Assembly: GCA_023389005.1 (NCBI GenBank)
Contig: JAEWFE010000055.1
Location: 1 to 6,220 of the forward strand
Origin: Bacillota bacterium
GTDB lineage: Bacteria; Bacillota; Bacilli; Lactobacillales; Enterococcaceae
Direction of reading: 5' to 3'
Length of the DNA stretch: 6,220 bases
Below, piece by piece: positions 5,591 through 6,220 of this stretch; position 1 is the stretch's first letter, and each line of letters opens with the position of its first letter. Both the position numbers and the translations under genes were made by a program. The notes beneath the pieces were generated by a model that saw only the letters and a list, made by a program, of their open reading frames with translations, ran no database searches and was not told where the DNA came from.

Positions 5591-6026
5591 ACAACGAGCC
5601 TTCACCCTTTTTGAATGTTTGTGGGCGCTATTTTTGATTGGTCTGACGCTTTTAGGGATGAATCAGTTACTTTTTGGGATGCGAAAAATTGATAACTACT
5701 TACACTTTCAGCAAACCCAAGACTTTCAACTTTCCATGATTCAACTAGAACATCAATTAAAAGATTTTCAATGGGTCAAAATCGAACCGCAAAAAGTCGT
5801 TCTTGAAAGTAAAGTAGCGGAAAATGGGTATTATCCCAAGGCAATCTTAAAGTTAAGTGCAACGAATCACTTTGTGCTTTCAATTAATAGTGGCAATCAA
5901 CCTATCTTAAAACAAGTAAAATCCATCCACTTTCAAGAAAGCCAACAGTTTATTCAAATCGATGTTTACTTTAAGGAAGGAAACGAGAAGCATGCGACAC
6001 TATTACTACCACCTAAAACCACCTAG
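5583..6026 (+). CDS. comGF: Minor competence pseudopilin ComGF
   Basis: This 147-residue protein has a textbook prepilin N-terminus: MNKQRA then FTLFECLWALFLIG, predicted cleavage after Ala6, Glu11 at +5, and a hydrophobic helix to about residue 33. The rest is an alternating beta-type region (KVVLESK, AILKLS, HFVLSINSG, FIQIDVYF) ending in LLLPPKTT, consistent with the globular head of ComGF. It starts at TTG, 8 nt inside comGE, supported by AGGTGA 6 nt upstream. A less favoured start codon plus overlap suggests coupling to comGE translation and a low, matched dose of this minor subunit (inference). It overlaps comGG by 35 nt. Confidence 0.9.
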   Translation: MNKQRAFTLFECLWALFLIGLTLLGMNQLLFGMRKIDNYLHFQQTQDFQLSMIQLEHQLKDFQWVKIEPQKVVLESKVAENGYYPKAILKLSATNHFVLSINSGNQPILKQVKSIHFQESQQFIQIDVYFKEGNEKHATLLLPPKTT

Positions 6027-6220
6027 GGCCGGCATCTTAATGATTGTCTTGAGTTTTATTTTTATGTTGAGTGTGATTTTATTGATGTTGGCGAGTAGCT
6101 TTCATCATCAGCAGTTGGCCAATCGCGAGGTCAAACACTATTTCCAACGCCAAATGATGAAACAATTATTGTTAGCTGATTATCAAAAAAATCCAACAAA
6201 ATATGACAAAGAAGGCGTGG
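5992..6220 (+). CDS. comGG: Minor competence pseudopilin ComGG (3' partial)
   Basis: The first 76 codons are visible and the gene runs off the window still open. A His/Tyr-rich leader (MRHYYYHLKPPRA) precedes GILMIVLSFIFMLSVILLMLA, a membrane helix at about 14-34, followed by an amphipathic helix (REVKHYFQRQMMKQLLLADY). Ala13-Gly14 looks like the processing point, but the +5 position is Ile18, not Glu. The same lack, in a KAGVLL-type context, is what I recall of streptococcal ComGG, which resembles GspK-like tip pilins that also lack this glutamate. AAGGAAGG at 5973-5980 is rather far from the ATG (11 nt); GAGAAG at 5985-5990 is closer. It begins 35 nt inside comGF and is the last gene expected in the operon. 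Confidence 0.85.
   Translation, partial: MRHYYYHLKPPRAGILMIVLSFIFMLSVILLMLASSFHHQQLANREVKHYFQRQMMKQLLLADYQKNPTKYDKEGV

Noticed and set aside
5382..5594. Minus-strand open frame of 70 codons opposite comGE
   Set aside because: It is the antisense of a well-supported prepilin gene and shows no coding features of its own.
2589..6220. A novel multi-gene system
   Set aside because: Each gene matches a known comG role in order, length and motif; nothing in the operon is left unassigned.

Overview
This window is an ordinary-looking chromosomal stretch of a low-GC Gram-positive coccus. The AT-rich coding, strong Shine-Dalgarno sequences and neighbours (a zinc-lipoprotein with a fused ZinT domain, a MetY-type enzyme, a seven-gene comG operon) point to Lactobacillales. 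I would guess Enterococcaceae (Enterococcus, Vagococcus or relatives), but the sequence alone does not fix the genus. All genes lie on the + strand.

Left part (1-1158): the window opens inside the 3' end of a gene whose product ends in a ZinT-like zinc-binding domain, as in AdcA-type ABC transporter lipoproteins. After a short gap holding a good sigma-A-type promoter comes a class-I glutamine-amidotransferase-like hydrolase of the peptidase C26 family (gamma-glutamyl-GABA hydrolase type). It starts at GTG and has no well-placed ribosome binding site.

Middle (1159-2588): a consensus extended -10 promoter drives a complete O-acetylhomoserine sulfhydrylase-type PLP enzyme (metY-like). It appears to be a single-gene unit, closed by a strong rho-independent terminator.

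Right part (2589-6220): this holds the competence operon comGA-comGB-comGC-comGD-comGE-comGF-comGG, the last cut by the window edge. ComGA (assembly ATPase) and ComGB (polytopic membrane platform) build the competence pseudopilus. ComGC is the major pilin and ComGD, E, F and G are minor pilins. Together they form the apparatus that captures and pulls in external DNA during natural transformation. Five of the six junctions overlap by 8 to 35 nt and the sixth is a 14-nt gap, so one mRNA with translational coupling is expected. Upstream of comGA, instead of a good sigma-A promoter, there is a T-run followed by TGCGAATT, close to the com-box used by the ComX/SigX competence sigma factor of streptococci and lactococci. 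A perfect 12-bp palindrome lies just after it.

I see no mobile element, CRISPR array, RNA gene or unknown multi-gene system here. The most useful leads are regulatory (com-box plus palindrome, a possible MET-box-like site, the poorly initiated hydrolase) and the departures from the prepilin consensus in ComGD, ComGE and ComGG. Every reading frame of the comG operon is intact as far as it is visible.
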